Shown: positions 24,211-34,454 of the stretch, in pieces
Layout: each line of letters begins with the position of its first letter
How positions within the stretch are numbered: position 1 is the first letter of the stretch
Assembly (NCBI RefSeq): GCF_007858365.1
Contig: NZ_VFIO01000003.1
Span: forward strand, 310,001 to 374,000
DNA: 64,000 nucleotides
Reading direction: 5' to 3'
Origin: Pseudomonas saxonica
GTDB lineage: Bacteria; Pseudomonadota; Gammaproteobacteria; Pseudomonadales; Pseudomonadaceae
Notes under the pieces: model-generated
Told to the model about the DNA's origin: nothing
Seen by the model: the letters and a program-made list of their open reading frames with translations, nothing else
Databases searched by the model: none
Program-made: the position numbers and the translations under genes

Positions 24211-24229
24211 TCATCCAATCATTGGATGA
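24211..24229. promoter_or_regulatory. Probable GntR operator
   Basis: TCATCCAATCATTGGATGA is a near-perfect 19-bp palindrome, 13 bp upstream of the GntR start codon. Its size and position fit autoregulation by a FadR-type dimer. The link to this regulator is inferred. Confidence 0.6.
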
Positions 24230-24321
24230 ATTTTCCGACATGTTAGTCAGACCCACGCGATCGGGCAATCCGCTAGAGATAAGTGGTCAACAGTAAATGA
24301 CGGTTATACGTTGCAAAAAAC

Positions 24322-24334
24322 ACCCTTAAAGGGT
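24322..24334. promoter_or_regulatory. Probable MqsA operator upstream of mqsR
   Basis: ACCCTTAAAGGGT is a perfect inverted repeat (5-bp arms around TAA), 28 bp before the mqsR ATG. The E. coli MqsA boxes have the form AACCT-N3-AGGTT, so the architecture matches with altered arm bases. MqsA probably represses its operon here. Confidence 0.65.
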
Positions 24335-24362
24335 AGTTTCACACTTATCGAGGCCGCCTCTT

Positions 24363-24671
24363 ATGGAAAAGAAAACACCTCACTACGATCTCTTTTGCAT
24401 TCAGGACGACGTACGCCGGCTTGGTGCTGTGGCATTCACTAAAAGCGCACTGGATGGCGGGCGGACGATGGGCCTGACACTGGCGCAAATGCAGCGAGTG
24501 ATTACCTCACTGGAGCGCAGGGAGCTATACAAGTCGATGACCACTCATGCCGACCACCGGGTGTGGCAGGACGTTTACCACACCGATGCTTACGGCTTAT
24601 TTATTTACATCAAGGTGACTTACCGACCCGGTGGAGGGCCGCCTGTCATTGCCTTCAAGGAAAAACACTGA
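24363..24671 (+). CDS. mqsR: MqsR-type toxin (mRNA interferase)
   Basis: RelE-fold ribonuclease that cleaves mRNA, mainly at GCU/GCA in E. coli. The 102-residue protein is collinear with E. coli MqsR: MEKKTPHYDL at the start, LYKSMTTHADHRVWQDVY in the middle, FKEKH at the end. Residues equivalent to the functional Lys56, Gln68, Tyr81 and Lys96 are kept as Lys57, Gln69, Tyr82 and Lys99, so the toxin looks intact. It precedes its antitoxin with a 1-base overlap, the toxin-first order of this family. Confidence 0.95.
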   Translation: MEKKTPHYDLFCIQDDVRRLGAVAFTKSALDGGRTMGLTLAQMQRVITSLERRELYKSMTTHADHRVWQDVYHTDAYGLFIYIKVTYRPGGGPPVIAFKEKH

Positions 24672-25162
24672 TGGACAGACACGATTGCTACACCTGCGGT
24701 GCGCCTAACGCATTGCAAGCATTTCAAGATCGCAGTTTCACCGTATGTTTCAAACAATTGACTCGATCGGTCCACGGTCTGGCGGGCCATGAATGCGCGA
24801 AGTGCGGCGAAGTCGAGTTCGACGCTCCCAGCGCAGAGCGCTATGCCCAGGCAGGAGATGAACTGATAGAAGATGCCAAGCGGGTCATGGCTGATGAGAT
24901 GAAACGCATTCGTCGCAAGTTGCATTTCACCCAAAAAAGCGCCGTACAACTATTGTCCGGCGGTGGTCACAACGCATTTAGCCGATACGAACGGGCCGAA
25001 GTGGAGCCTCCAAAGCCCTTGTTTGTGCTGATGCGCCTACTCGATCGCCACCCCGAACTGGTGGCTGAATTAGAGACCCTCAATGAATGTGCAGATATCA
25101 ATACGCTGCTGGAGCAAAAGCAACAGCAGCGCGAGAAAGCACGCCACCCCATCGCCCTGTAG
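24671..25162 (+). CDS. mqsA: MqsA-type antitoxin and repressor
   Basis: Antitoxin of the MqsRA module, 163 residues. The N-terminal zinc domain has Cys6-x2-Cys9 and Cys42-x2-Cys45 and binds the toxin. The C-terminal HTH domain (LHFTQKSAVQLLSGGGHNAFSRYER shortened: FTQKSAV, NAFSRYER) binds DNA. It is about 30 residues longer than the E. coli protein, mostly in the region before the HTH and a charged tail (LLEQKQQQREK). A 24-bp-arm REP palindrome follows at once and probably ends the operon. Confidence 0.94.
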   Translation: MDRHDCYTCGAPNALQAFQDRSFTVCFKQLTRSVHGLAGHECAKCGEVEFDAPSAERYAQAGDELIEDAKRVMADEMKRIRRKLHFTQKSAVQLLSGGGHNAFSRYERAEVEPPKPLFVLMRLLDRHPELVAELETLNECADINTLLEQKQQQREKARHPIAL

Positions 25163-25249
25163 CCGCTGCCGCAGGCTGCGATGGGTTGCGAAGCGACCCC
25201 GACAACCGAAGGTCCTTCGGCCCTTATCGCAGCCTGCGGCAGCGGCTAC
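25159..25249. repeat. REP pair with perfect 24-bp arms between mqsA and aapP
   Basis: Arms 25159-25182 and 25226-25249 (starting GTAGCCGCTGCCGCAGGCTG) are perfect inverses around 43 bp, which contains a second small hairpin (CCGAAGGTCCTTCGG). The left arm overlaps the mqsA stop codon. The genes converge here, so it can serve as a transcript end for both. Confidence 0.85.
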
Positions 25250-25265
25250 ACGTAGTGCGTTTGGA

Positions 25266-26030
25266 TCAATGCAAGATCTGATTCAAAAACAGCTTGGTCC
25301 GGTCATTTTGCGGGTTATCGAAGAACTCATTCGGCGCGGCCTGCTCCACGATTTCACCCTTGTCCATAAAGATCACCCGGTTGGCCACCGTACGTGCAAA
25401 GCCCATTTCATGAGTCACACACAGCATGGTCATGCCGTCTTCGGCCAACCCGATCATGGTGTCGAGAACCTCCTTGACCATTTCCGGGTCAAGGGCTGAC
25501 GTCGGTTCATCGAACAACATGATCTTGGGCTTCATGCACAACGCCCGGGCAATCGCTACCCGCTGTTGCTGACCACCCGACAACTGCCCCGGGTACTTGT
25601 GCGCCTGCTCCGGAATTCGCACACGCTCCAGATAGTGCATGGCAATTTCTTCAGCCTGACGCTTTGGCATCTTGCGCACCCACATCGGTGCCAGTGTGCA
25701 GTTTTGCAAAATGGTCAGGTGCGGGAACAGATTGAAGTGTTGAAACACCATGCCCACTTCACGGCGCACGGTTTCGATTTGCTTGATGTCGTTGGTCAAC
25801 TCAACGCCGTCAACCACGATGCGCCCTTGCTGGTGCTCTTCGAGGCGATTGAGGCAACGAATGGTCGTCGACTTGCCAGACCCCGAAGGCCCGCACAATA
25901 CAATGCGTTCCCCCGGCTGCACGTTCAGGTTGATGTCCTTGAGCACGTGAAACTGGCCGTACCACTTGTTAACGTCCTGCATCTGAATAATGCCTTCAGC
26001 GCTCGCAGGTTTTTTGATGGCTTCACTCAT
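25266..26030 (-). CDS. aapP: General L-amino-acid ABC transporter, ATP-binding protein
   Basis: Cytosolic ATPase of the polar amino-acid ABC importer. The 254-residue protein shows Walker [10 protein letters not shown], signature [15 protein letters not shown], Walker [15 protein letters not shown] and the switch histidine in CVTHEMG. It is the last gene of aapJQMP, 9 bp after aapM. The closest relatives from memory are AapP/BztD, which serve broad-specificity amino-acid uptake. Confidence 0.93.
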   Translation of the reverse strand: MSEAIKKPASAEGIIQMQDVNKWYGQFHVLKDINLNVQPGERIVLCGPSGSGKSTTIRCLNRLEEHQQGRIVVDGVELTNDIKQIETVRREVGMVFQHFNLFPHLTILQNCTLAPMWVRKMPKRQAEEIAMHYLERVRIPEQAHKYPGQLSGGQQQRVAIARALCMKPKIMLFDEPTSALDPEMVKEVLDTMIGLAEDGMTMLCVTHEMGFARTVANRVIFMDKGEIVEQAAPNEFFDNPQNDRTKLFLNQILH

Positions 26031-26039
26031 GTCGCACTC

Positions 26040-27137
26040 CTAACGCTTATGACCAGTGTCCAGCTTGCGCTCCAGATGCATGGAGTAGCGGGACATGCCA
26101 AAACAGAAAATCCAGAACACCAACGCCGCAAACACATAGCCTTCCGTCGCCATACCCAACCACGTCGGGTCGGCGGCCGCTTGTTTGACGCTGTTGAGCA
26201 AGTCAAACAAGCCGATGATGATCACCAGGCTCGTGTCCTTGAACAGGGCAATAAAGGTGTTAACGATGCCGGGAATAACCAGTTTCAAGGCTTGCGGCAA
26301 GATCACCAGGCCCATGCTGCGCCAATACCCCAAGCCCATCGCTGCCGCGGCTTCGTACTGCCCCTTGGGGATAGCTTGCAAGCCCCCGCGCACCACTTCC
26401 GCCACATAGGCCGACTGGAACAGAATCACTCCGATCAACGCGCGAAGCAGTTTGTCGAAGTTCATGCCCTCGGGCAGAAACAGCGGCAACATCACCGAAG
26501 ACATAAACAGCACGGTAATCAGCGGTACACCGCGCCAGAACTCGATGAAGGTCACACACACCACGCGAATGGCCGGCATGTCCGAACGCCGTCCCAGCGC
26601 CAGCAAGATCCCCAGCGGCAAAGCACCGGCAATGCCGACTGTGGCAATCACCAGCGTCAGCATCAAACCGCCCCACTGGCTGGTGGCCACGTTGCTCAGG
26701 CCAAAGTAACCGCCATGCAACAGGCTGTACGCCGCAATCGGGTACACCACCAGAAAGCTCAGCCCGTAGATGGCCTTGTGCTTGAACCGCGAGATAAACA
26801 GCGGTGCCACACCGACCACGGCCAAAATCACCGTCAGGTCGACCCGCCAGCGCAGTTCACGCGGGTAATAGCCGTACATGAACTGGCCAAAACGCTGCTG
26901 GATAAACACCCAACAGGCGCCCTCTTTGGTGCAGTCCGCCCGGGTACTGCCGACCCAATTGGCATCGAATATCGCCCAGCTCAGCAGCGGCGGCACGATC
27001 AGCCAGATCAGGTAAAAGGCAAATAGGGTCAGCAGTGTGTTGAGCCAGCTGGAAAACAGATTGGCCCGCGCCCAGGCGACGATGCCGATGCGATTGCCCG
27101 GTGGCGGCATGTCAGGTTTGAAAACATGAGTCGTCAT
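26040..27137 (-). CDS. aapM: General L-amino-acid ABC transporter, permease AapM
   Basis: Inner-membrane permease, 365 residues, with the HisM-type core in its C-terminal half (EFWRGVPLITVLFMSSVMLP and the EAAAAMGLGYWRSMGLVILPQALK loop that docks the ATPase). The extra N-terminal helices and a periplasmic loop with two cysteines (ADCTKEGACW) are typical of the Aap/Bzt group, distinct from the shorter His/Gln permeases. It follows aapQ by 10 bp. Confidence 0.92.
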   Translation of the reverse strand: MTTHVFKPDMPPPGNRIGIVAWARANLFSSWLNTLLTLFAFYLIWLIVPPLLSWAIFDANWVGSTRADCTKEGACWVFIQQRFGQFMYGYYPRELRWRVDLTVILAVVGVAPLFISRFKHKAIYGLSFLVVYPIAAYSLLHGGYFGLSNVATSQWGGLMLTLVIATVGIAGALPLGILLALGRRSDMPAIRVVCVTFIEFWRGVPLITVLFMSSVMLPLFLPEGMNFDKLLRALIGVILFQSAYVAEVVRGGLQAIPKGQYEAAAAMGLGYWRSMGLVILPQALKLVIPGIVNTFIALFKDTSLVIIIGLFDLLNSVKQAAADPTWLGMATEGYVFAALVFWIFCFGMSRYSMHLERKLDTGHKR

Positions 27138-27147
27138 AGTCGCGTCC

Positions 27148-28329
27148 TCATCGCTCGATCAGCGCAATGCGCGTGTTGTACCAGTTCATCAACAGCGAAA
27201 TGCTGATGCTGATGGCCAGGTAAACGCTCATGGTGATGGCGATGACTTCAATGGCCTGCCCGGTTTGGTTCAGCACCGTACCGGCAAACAGAGAAACCAT
27301 TTCCGGGTACCCGATGCCCGCCGCCAGCGACGAGTTTTTCACCAGGTTGAGGTATTGGCTGGTCAACGGCGGAATAATCACCCGCAATGCTTGAGGGATG
27401 ATGACCTTGCGCAAGGTCGGCCCGGGGCGCAGCCCCAAAGAACGCGCGGCTTCAGTCTGGCCATGACTGACCGATTTGATGCCCGAACGCACGATCTCGG
27501 CGATGAATGCAGCGGTGTAAACAGTCAAGGCAATGGTCAAAGCCAACAGTTCAGGGATCAGCACCCAGCCGCCCACAAAGTTGAAACCCTTGAGCTGTGG
27601 CATTTCCCAATGCACCGGCGACCCGAATACCAGCACGCACAGCCCCGGGATCACCAGCAAGAGCGCCAAACCGGCCCAAAACTTATGGAAGGGCACACCC
27701 GTGTCTTCGAAGCGTTTGTTGGCCCAACGAACCATCAGCACAATCGCTACCAGCGCCAGTACCACACTGACCACAAAAGGCCAGAAGGCGTCGGTTCCAA
27801 TGGCTGCCGGCATATTCAGGCCACGGCTGCTCATGTAGAAAATGTCGCCGAAGTTATGACTGTTACGCGGGCCTGGCATGGTCAGAAAGACAGCGAAATA
27901 CCAGAACAGGATTTGCAGCAATGGCGGGATATTGCGAAACACCTCCACATACACCGTCGCCAGTTTATTGATCATCCAGTTCGGCGATAGCCGCGCAATG
28001 CCGACGATGAACCCGAGGATCGTCGCCAGAACCACACCGATGGCCGATACCAGCAACGTATTCAACAACCCGATAACGAATACGCGGGCATAACTGTCAG
28101 ACTCGGTGTAATCAATCAAATGCTGCGCAATGCCAAACCCGGCACTGCGTTCAAGAAAGTCAAAACCCGAAGTAATACCGCGGTGTTGCAGGTTGGTCTG
28201 GGTGTTGTTGAACAAATACCAGCCCATGAAGACCACCAACGCGACGGTGATGATCTGAAATAACCACGCACGCACACGTGGATCGCTGAGGCTGAGCCTC
28301 GGCTTGGGTGCGCCGACTTTTGTCTGCAT
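27148..28329 (-). CDS. aapQ: General L-amino-acid ABC transporter, permease AapQ
   Basis: Second permease, 393 residues, pairing with AapM. It has an N-terminal membrane anchor after a short basic tail, the block VEVFRNIPPLLQILFWYF, and the ATPase-docking loop TEAARSLGLRPGPTLRKVI near the C-terminus. The large size with an inserted periplasmic region is again Aap/Bzt-like. It is separated from aapJ by 68 bp containing a hairpin. Confidence 0.92.
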   Translation of the reverse strand: MQTKVGAPKPRLSLSDPRVRAWLFQIITVALVVFMGWYLFNNTQTNLQHRGITSGFDFLERSAGFGIAQHLIDYTESDSYARVFVIGLLNTLLVSAIGVVLATILGFIVGIARLSPNWMINKLATVYVEVFRNIPPLLQILFWYFAVFLTMPGPRNSHNFGDIFYMSSRGLNMPAAIGTDAFWPFVVSVVLALVAIVLMVRWANKRFEDTGVPFHKFWAGLALLLVIPGLCVLVFGSPVHWEMPQLKGFNFVGGWVLIPELLALTIALTVYTAAFIAEIVRSGIKSVSHGQTEAARSLGLRPGPTLRKVIIPQALRVIIPPLTSQYLNLVKNSSLAAGIGYPEMVSLFAGTVLNQTGQAIEVIAITMSVYLAISISISLLMNWYNTRIALIER

Positions 28330-28364
28330 GAAATGCCCCAGGAAAGATGGATCAACACAACATC

Positions 28365-28387
28365 ACCCGGCAGTTGGCCTGCCGGGT
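28365..28387 (-). terminator. Intra-operon hairpin between aapJ and aapQ
   Basis: Perfect 9-bp arms (ACCCGGCAG / CTGCCGGGT) with a 5-nt loop and no T-run. Such hairpins after the binding-protein gene commonly stabilise or attenuate so that the binding protein is made in excess over the permeases. Confidence 0.65.
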
Positions 28388-28397
28388 AACAGGGCTA

Positions 28398-29426
28398 TCA
28401 GCGCACAGGCGGTGCGTATTGGATGCCGCCGTTGTTCCACAGGGCGTTCAGCCCGCGGTCAATGGCCAGCGGAGTGCTTTTACCGAGGTTTTTCTCGAAA
28501 ACTTCACCGTAGTTACCGACCTGGCTGACGATTTGCACCACCCAGTCCTTCGGCAGTTTCAAGTCTTTGCCGTATTCACCATCAGCACCCAGCAAACGGG
28601 CCACGTCCGGGTTTTTGGTGGATTTGGCTTCTTCCACTACGTTCTTCGAGGTCACACCGGCTTCTTCGGCATTGAGCATGGCAAACAGCGTCCACTTCAC
28701 AATGCTGAACCAGTCTTCGTCGCCCTTGCGAACCACTGGCCCCAAAGGCTCTTTGGAGATGGTTTCAGGCAACACCACGTAATCGTTCGGGTTGGCCAGC
28801 TTGCTGCGTTGTGCGTAGAGCTGGGACTTGTCGGAGGTCAGTACGTCGCAACGGCCGCTTTCAAGCGACTTGGCGCTTTCATCAGACGTGTCGAAGGTGA
28901 TCGGGGTGTATTTCAGATTATTGGCGCGGAAGTAATCCGACACGTTCAGTTCAGTGGTGGTACCGGCCTGGATGCAAATGGTCGCACCGTCCAGTTCCTT
29001 GGCACTTTTTACGCCCAGCTTGTTGTTGACCAAAAAGCCAACGCCGTCGTAATAAGTCACACCGGCAAAGACCATGCCCATGCCCGCGTCACGAGAGCTG
29101 GTCCAGGTGGTGTTGCGCGACAGCACATCCACTTCACCGGATTGCAGCGCAGTAAAACGCTCCTTGGCATTCAGCTGGCTGAATTTGACCTTGGTCGCAT
29201 CGCCAAACACGGCTGCCGCTACGGCACGGCAAATATCAGCATCGATCCCCAAAATCTTGCCGTCTTTGTCAGGCACCGAAAAGCCCGGCAAGCCATCGCT
29301 GACACCACACTGCACAAACCCTTTCTTTTTAACCGCATCGAGCGTCGCGCCGGCGTTGGCAAAACCGCTGACACTTAACACGATGGCGGCAGTGGCCAAA
29401 GCCAGGGTGGATTTCAGTTGCTTCAT
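28398..29426 (-). CDS. aapJ: General L-amino-acid ABC transporter, periplasmic binding protein
   Basis: Periplasmic solute-binding protein (family 3), 342 residues, with a signal peptide ending near residue 25 (SVSGFANA). The conserved start of the mature domain is KKGFVQCGVSDGLPGFSVPD, with GIDADICRAVAAAVFGD following. It leads the leftward aapJQMP operon; the promoter must lie in 29427-29846. Confidence 0.93.
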   Translation of the reverse strand: MKQLKSTLALATAAIVLSVSGFANAGATLDAVKKKGFVQCGVSDGLPGFSVPDKDGKILGIDADICRAVAAAVFGDATKVKFSQLNAKERFTALQSGEVDVLSRNTTWTSSRDAGMGMVFAGVTYYDGVGFLVNNKLGVKSAKELDGATICIQAGTTTELNVSDYFRANNLKYTPITFDTSDESAKSLESGRCDVLTSDKSQLYAQRSKLANPNDYVVLPETISKEPLGPVVRKGDEDWFSIVKWTLFAMLNAEEAGVTSKNVVEEAKSTKNPDVARLLGADGEYGKDLKLPKDWVVQIVSQVGNYGEVFEKNLGKSTPLAIDRGLNALWNNGGIQYAPPVR

Positions 29427-30503
<1,077 letters not shown>

Positions 30504-30588
30504 AACTGAAACATCCTGTCGTTCACCTACGCCGAGCACGCGACTTGCATTACACTGCCCGGCGTACACTCCTTAACCAACTGATGAG

Positions 30589-32079
30589 ATGACCGTGCTC
30601 AAAGCACTCAAAAAAATTTTTGGTAAAAGCGAGGCTGAGCCGCTCGCGCCAGCTTCAACCACGCCTGGAGCCAGCCAAGGCCCGCGTACTGATGCACAAA
30701 AGCCTGCCCGTCCGGAGCCTGAACCCGCCGCGGTGAATACCCCCGCAGCCCCTTCGGCACCTGAACCGCAGCGCATCGAAAAACCCAAAGTGACAAAACC
30801 ACGCCGTGAAGTGGCGCCCAAGCCGCCGGTCATTCCCTGGAAACTCGAAGACTTCGTGGTTGAGCCGCAAGAAGGCAAAACCCGCTTTCACGATTTCAAC
30901 CTGGCCCCCGAACTGATGCACGCCATTCAGGACCTGGGCTTCCCGTATTGCACGCCGATTCAGGCTCAGGTTCTGGGTTATACCCTGAGCGGCCGTGACG
31001 CTATTGGCCGCGCCCAGACCGGCACTGGCAAAACCGCAGCCTTTCTGATTTCGATCATCAGCCAGCTGACGCAAACCCCACCGCCCAAAGAGCGGTACAT
31101 GGGTGAGCCGCGCGCGTTGATCATTGCGCCGACCCGCGAGCTGGTGGTGCAAATCGCCAAAGACGCTGCCGACCTCACCAAGTACACCGACCTCAACGTC
31201 ATGGCGTTCGTAGGTGGCATGGACTTCGATAAACAGCTGAAACAGCTAGAAGCCCGCCACTGCGACATCCTGGTCGCCACACCGGGCCGCTTGCTGGACT
31301 TCAACCAGCGCGGCGAAGTTCACCTGGACATGGTCGAAGTCATGGTGCTCGACGAAGCCGACCGCATGCTCGACATGGGCTTCATCCCCCAAGTGCGTCA
31401 GATCATTCGTCAGACCCCGCCGAAAGCCGAGCGCCAGACCCTGCTCTTCTCCGCGACCTTTACGGAAGACGTGATGAACCTGGCCAAACAATGGACCACC
31501 GACCCGGCCATTGTTGAAATCGAAGCGCCAAGCCGTGCCAACGAACTGGTGGAACAGCATGTCTATGCCGTGGCCGGTGCTGACAAATACAAATTGCTGT
31601 TCAACCTGGTGAACGACAATGGCTGGGAACGCGTGATCGTGTTCGCCAACCGCAAAGACGAAGTGCGCCGCATTGAAGAGCGCCTGGTGCGCGACGGCAT
31701 CAACGCTGCGCAACTGTCCGGCGACGTGCCGCAGCACAAGCGGATCAAGACCCTCGAAGGTTTCCGCGAAGGCAAAATTCGCGTCCTGGTGGCCACTGAC
31801 GTCGCGGGTCGCGGCATCCATATCGACGGCATCAGCCACGTGATCAACTTCACCCTGCCTGAAGTGCCGGACGACTACGTACACCGCATTGGCCGAACCG
31901 GCCGTGCGGGCGCCAGCGGTGTCTCCATCAGCTTCGCGGGCGAAGATGACTCCTACCAACTGCCGTCCATCGAAGCCATGCTGGGCCGCAAAATCAGCTG
32001 CGAAACCCCGCCGACAGAACTGCTGCGCCCGGTGGTACGCGCCGTGCGCAAGCCGCAGGACCCAACAGAAACGGCGTAA
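30589..32079 (+). CDS. rhlB: DEAD-box ATP-dependent RNA helicase RhlB
   Basis: RNA helicase that unwinds structured RNA, in many gammaproteobacteria within the RNase E degradosome. The 496-residue protein has a ~85-residue Pro/Ala-rich low-complexity N-terminal tail. The helicase core follows: Q motif near [10 protein letters not shown], motif [25 protein letters not shown], and motif [12 protein letters not shown]. The start is ATG 30589; a GTG two codons later is possible. It is monocistronic and followed by a REP hairpin. Confidence 0.94.
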   Translation: MTVLKALKKIFGKSEAEPLAPASTTPGASQGPRTDAQKPARPEPEPAAVNTPAAPSAPEPQRIEKPKVTKPRREVAPKPPVIPWKLEDFVVEPQEGKTRFHDFNLAPELMHAIQDLGFPYCTPIQAQVLGYTLSGRDAIGRAQTGTGKTAAFLISIISQLTQTPPPKERYMGEPRALIIAPTRELVVQIAKDAADLTKYTDLNVMAFVGGMDFDKQLKQLEARHCDILVATPGRLLDFNQRGEVHLDMVEVMVLDEADRMLDMGFIPQVRQIIRQTPPKAERQTLLFSATFTEDVMNLAKQWTTDPAIVEIEAPSRANELVEQHVYAVAGADKYKLLFNLVNDNGWERVIVFANRKDEVRRIEERLVRDGINAAQLSGDVPQHKRIKTLEGFREGKIRVLVATDVAGRGIHIDGISHVINFTLPEVPDDYVHRIGRTGRAGASGVSISFAGEDDSYQLPSIEAMLGRKISCETPPTELLRPVVRAVRKPQDPTETA

Positions 32080-32098
32080 TACTCGATTCGCTGGTTAT

Positions 32099-32124
32099 GT
32101 AGGAGCGAGCGTGCTCGCTCCTAC
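32099..32124. repeat. Short REP hairpin (GTAGGAGCGAGC type)
   Basis: Perfect 12-bp arms 32099-32110 and 32113-32124 with a 2-nt loop, the core of another Pseudomonas REP family. It sits 20 bp past the rhlB stop. Confidence 0.85.
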
Positions 32125-32165
32125 AGGTGTTTTGACCAGCACCGTCAATGAAGGCGCAGGCACCT

Positions 32166-32759
32166 CTACACGTCACCGTAACCAACATCGCCGAAAAGCA
32201 TAATGCCGAACGCGACCACCCAATACACCCCTCCCAACATGATCCAAACAATATTGGCTGTCGTGAACTCACGGTTGCTTGTGCCTTCAGGATCACCGGC
32301 AAGTCGATTGATCGCCCGCTGAGCGCCGATAAAGCAAGTGGTCGTTACAGCAAGGGTTGTGGCACTGATTGCGAAAGCCAGCCGAGGGTCTGCAGGGGCA
32401 TCGAGAAATAAAGGGGCTATAAACGATAGGACAGTCACTCCTATAAGCGACACGCCTCGTAATGTTGGATACCAACGATACACTTCGCCGGTTGTTTGGA
32501 GCCCAGCATTGATTCGTTCAAACAACGGCACAATAAAGAATGGCCAAAAAATGCCACGCATAAAGGGAGTGACCTCAGCGCCTCTGGCATCTCTATAAAA
32601 CACCCAGTTTCGATAAGACCAATACACTGCGTAACCACCTATAGTGATCACAAACAAGATCAAAAACTTATTGATGGACACGACATATAAATCCGCGTGA
32701 GAACTCGTTGCGCTCTCACCCTTGGATAAAAGGACATCGTGTTTATTTTCATCGCACAT
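32166..32759 (-). CDS. Hypothetical membrane protein
   Basis: A 197-residue protein with about four hydrophobic segments (about 29-48, 68-82, 103-122 and 173-192). The block SINKFLILFVITIGGYAVYWSYRNW resembles a domain recurring in uncharacterised bacterial membrane proteins, where a KF-x4-T-x-G-Y-x2-YW-x-YRNW pattern precedes a charged stretch. AAGG lies 9 nt before the ATG. Local base composition is more AT-rich than the flanking housekeeping genes. It lies downstream of the zinc-ribbon-like gene at 32885 on the same strand. Function unknown. Confidence 0.65.
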   Translation of the reverse strand: MCDENKHDVLLSKGESATSSHADLYVVSINKFLILFVITIGGYAVYWSYRNWVFYRDARGAEVTPFMRGIFWPFFIVPLFERINAGLQTTGEVYRWYPTLRGVSLIGVTVLSFIAPLFLDAPADPRLAFAISATTLAVTTTCFIGAQRAINRLAGDPEGTSNREFTTANIVWIMLGGVYWVVAFGIMLFGDVGYGDV

Positions 32760-32884
32760 ACACTGACCTTCACTTTATAAAAAGCCAGCAATAAACCACA
32801 CAACAACCTACAGAGTATGCAGAACACTTCTTTTTAATCCGTAGGATGTTTCTACAAGCAGACAACGTAAAGCCAATCACTCCC

Positions 32885-33241
32885 TCAAACTTCTTCCAAC
32901 CGCACATCAAATATTTTATGACCGACACAAGTGACTTTAAACGCCCACACCAAAAAAAAGCCAGCGACCAACACCATATTCCCCGCCAAATTGCCGACCC
33001 ACTGAAATACTGCGCCTACAGCCACTGTCCCTATTAACGCGCCCACCACCATAAGGTTCCATATCAACATCTGTCTGGCCAGGGCATATCTAATTTTCTT
33101 TCTTTGGTCAAAAGCCGCATGCAAATGAGCGTTACAGTTAATACACGGTATATGCTGCCCCCCCAACAACTGACAAAGAGCTCCATAAGTAGATGGCCAC
33201 ACGCACTCGCAACGTGAGCAGTAGAAACAATAAACGGACAA
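32885..33241 (-). CDS. Hypothetical zinc-ribbon membrane protein, possibly frameshifted
   Basis: A frame of up to 118 codons with cysteine clusters CFYCSRCEC and CINC near the N-terminus (zinc-ribbon-like), then two adjoining hydrophobic segments (about 58-78 and 82-100). The only in-frame start is TTG 33239-33241. An ATG with a strong GAAAGGA site lies at 33274-33276 in another frame (MNNLSSFSVADRCPF), so a single-base shift between 33235 and 33276 may separate the true start from the body. Function unknown; AT-rich like its neighbour. Confidence 0.5.
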   Translation of the reverse strand: MSVYCFYCSRCECVWPSTYGALCQLLGGQHIPCINCNAHLHAAFDQRKKIRYALARQMLIWNLMVVGALIGTVAVGAVFQWVGNLAGNMVLVAGFFLVWAFKVTCVGHKIFDVRLEEV

Positions 33242-33276
33242 CGATCCGCTACAGAAAATGACGAAAGGTTATTCAT

Positions 33277-33753
33277 GTGTGTCCTTTCTTGAAATTCTTA
33301 TGATTAAGCACTCAATACAACCCTGCCGATTTACAAGTTGCCGAAAAAGTCGTGCTCTGTTAACCCATTGTAAAGCCCGACTGCTGAAGCCGTATCACAC
33401 TGACTCTTTGAAACCCATGCGTTACGTTTTGGCGTGTTCAACTTAGAAGTTGAACCAACAGAAAAACTGATACCGGCAGACCGAAAGCAATCATTAGCAG
33501 CATCCCTCTGCTCTAGTACTTCCCAGTTGGGCCACCCACTTCAAGAGACGCATCATCCATTGCGACAAGTTTCTCCTGCTTATCTGAAATTGACCGGTGT
33601 ACACAACGGGCTGACGTAAGCATCCGGGCTCCTCCCTAAATAAAGGGCTGAACGCTAACGGATAGACAGGTGAGGAGGTTGTAGGAGGATTCTGAAATTT
33701 TTAAAAGATACGTCTTGGATCGTTGCGGAGCACCGACTGGTGCTCGTAAACCA
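33277..33753. other. Intergenic region upstream of the zinc-ribbon gene and downstream of moaE
   Basis: 477 bp, AT-rich, no gene I can support. The palindrome TTCAACTTAGAAGTTGAA (33435-33452, 8-bp arms with 2-nt spacer) is the only distinct structure. Confidence 0.4.
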
Positions 33754-34206
33754 TCATTTCAGCCAGCGCTCCGCTGCGGCTTCATCACTGGCCCGCCCTT
33801 CGACCCAGCGCGGGCCATCGCAGGTCTGTTCTTTCTTCCAGAACGGCGCACGGGTTTTCAGGTAGTCCATGACGAAGGCGCAGGCGTCGAAGGCGGCTTG
33901 ACGATGGGCACTGGCCACGCCAACAAACACAATGGGTTCACCCGGCTCCAGCGCGCCCACACGGTGCAGCACGTGCAGTTTGAGCAACGGCCAGCGCTGC
34001 TCGGCTTCGGCCATGATCTTGGCCAAGGCTTTTTCGGTCATGCCGGGGTAATGCTCCAGAAACAGCCCCGCCACGTCGCGCCCGTCATTGAAGTCGCGCA
34101 CATAGCCCACAAAGCTCACCACCGCGCCGACGCCCAGATTGGCCGCGTGCAGGGCGTTGACCTCGGCCCCCGGATCAAAAGCCGCCTCTTGTACCCGAAT
34201 CGACAT
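33754..34206 (-). CDS. moaE: Molybdopterin synthase catalytic subunit
   Basis: Large subunit of molybdopterin synthase, which transfers sulfur from MoaD thiocarboxylate to cyclic pyranopterin monophosphate. The 150-residue protein has the conserved GAVVSFVGYVRDFNDG and LEHYPGMTEKAL blocks and HRVGALEPGEPIVFVGVAS. Last gene of moaCDE, 2 bp after moaD. Confidence 0.95.
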   Translation of the reverse strand: MSIRVQEAAFDPGAEVNALHAANLGVGAVVSFVGYVRDFNDGRDVAGLFLEHYPGMTEKALAKIMAEAEQRWPLLKLHVLHRVGALEPGEPIVFVGVASAHRQAAFDACAFVMDYLKTRAPFWKKEQTCDGPRWVEGRASDEAAAERWLK

Positions 34207-34208
34207 GT

Positions 34209-34454
34209 TCAGCCTCCCGTGACCGGTGGGAAAAACGCCACGTGGTCGCCTTCCGCCAAGGGTTCATCGAGCTTGCAAAGCTCTTCATTGCGCGCACACA
34301 TCAGGTTGGGCTCTGCCAGTACCTGCCAGACGTCTTTGCGTTGCAGCAAATGCGCACGCAAGTGCTCTAGGGTGGCGAACTCGCCTTCGACCGTTTCGCT
34401 ATCAACCCCCAATGCTTCACGGTAGCGGGCGAAGTACATGACGTTCAGTTTCAT
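34209..34454 (-). CDS. moaD: Molybdopterin synthase sulfur-carrier subunit
   Basis: Ubiquitin-fold sulfur carrier, 81 residues, ending in the required Gly-Gly (FFPPVTGG) that is thiocarboxylated. Its start overlaps the moaC stop by 4 bp (34451-34454). Confidence 0.95.
   Translation of the reverse strand: MKLNVMYFARYREALGVDSETVEGEFATLEHLRAHLLQRKDVWQVLAEPNLMCARNEELCKLDEPLAEGDHVAFFPPVTGG

Noticed and set aside
28398..29426. Antisense 343-codon frame over aapJ
   Set aside because: Shadow of the periplasmic binding protein gene, which has a clear signal peptide and family blocks.
33258..33619. Small plus-strand frames between the zinc-ribbon gene and moaE
   Set aside because: No ribosome sites, no recognisable domains, AT-rich random-looking peptides.
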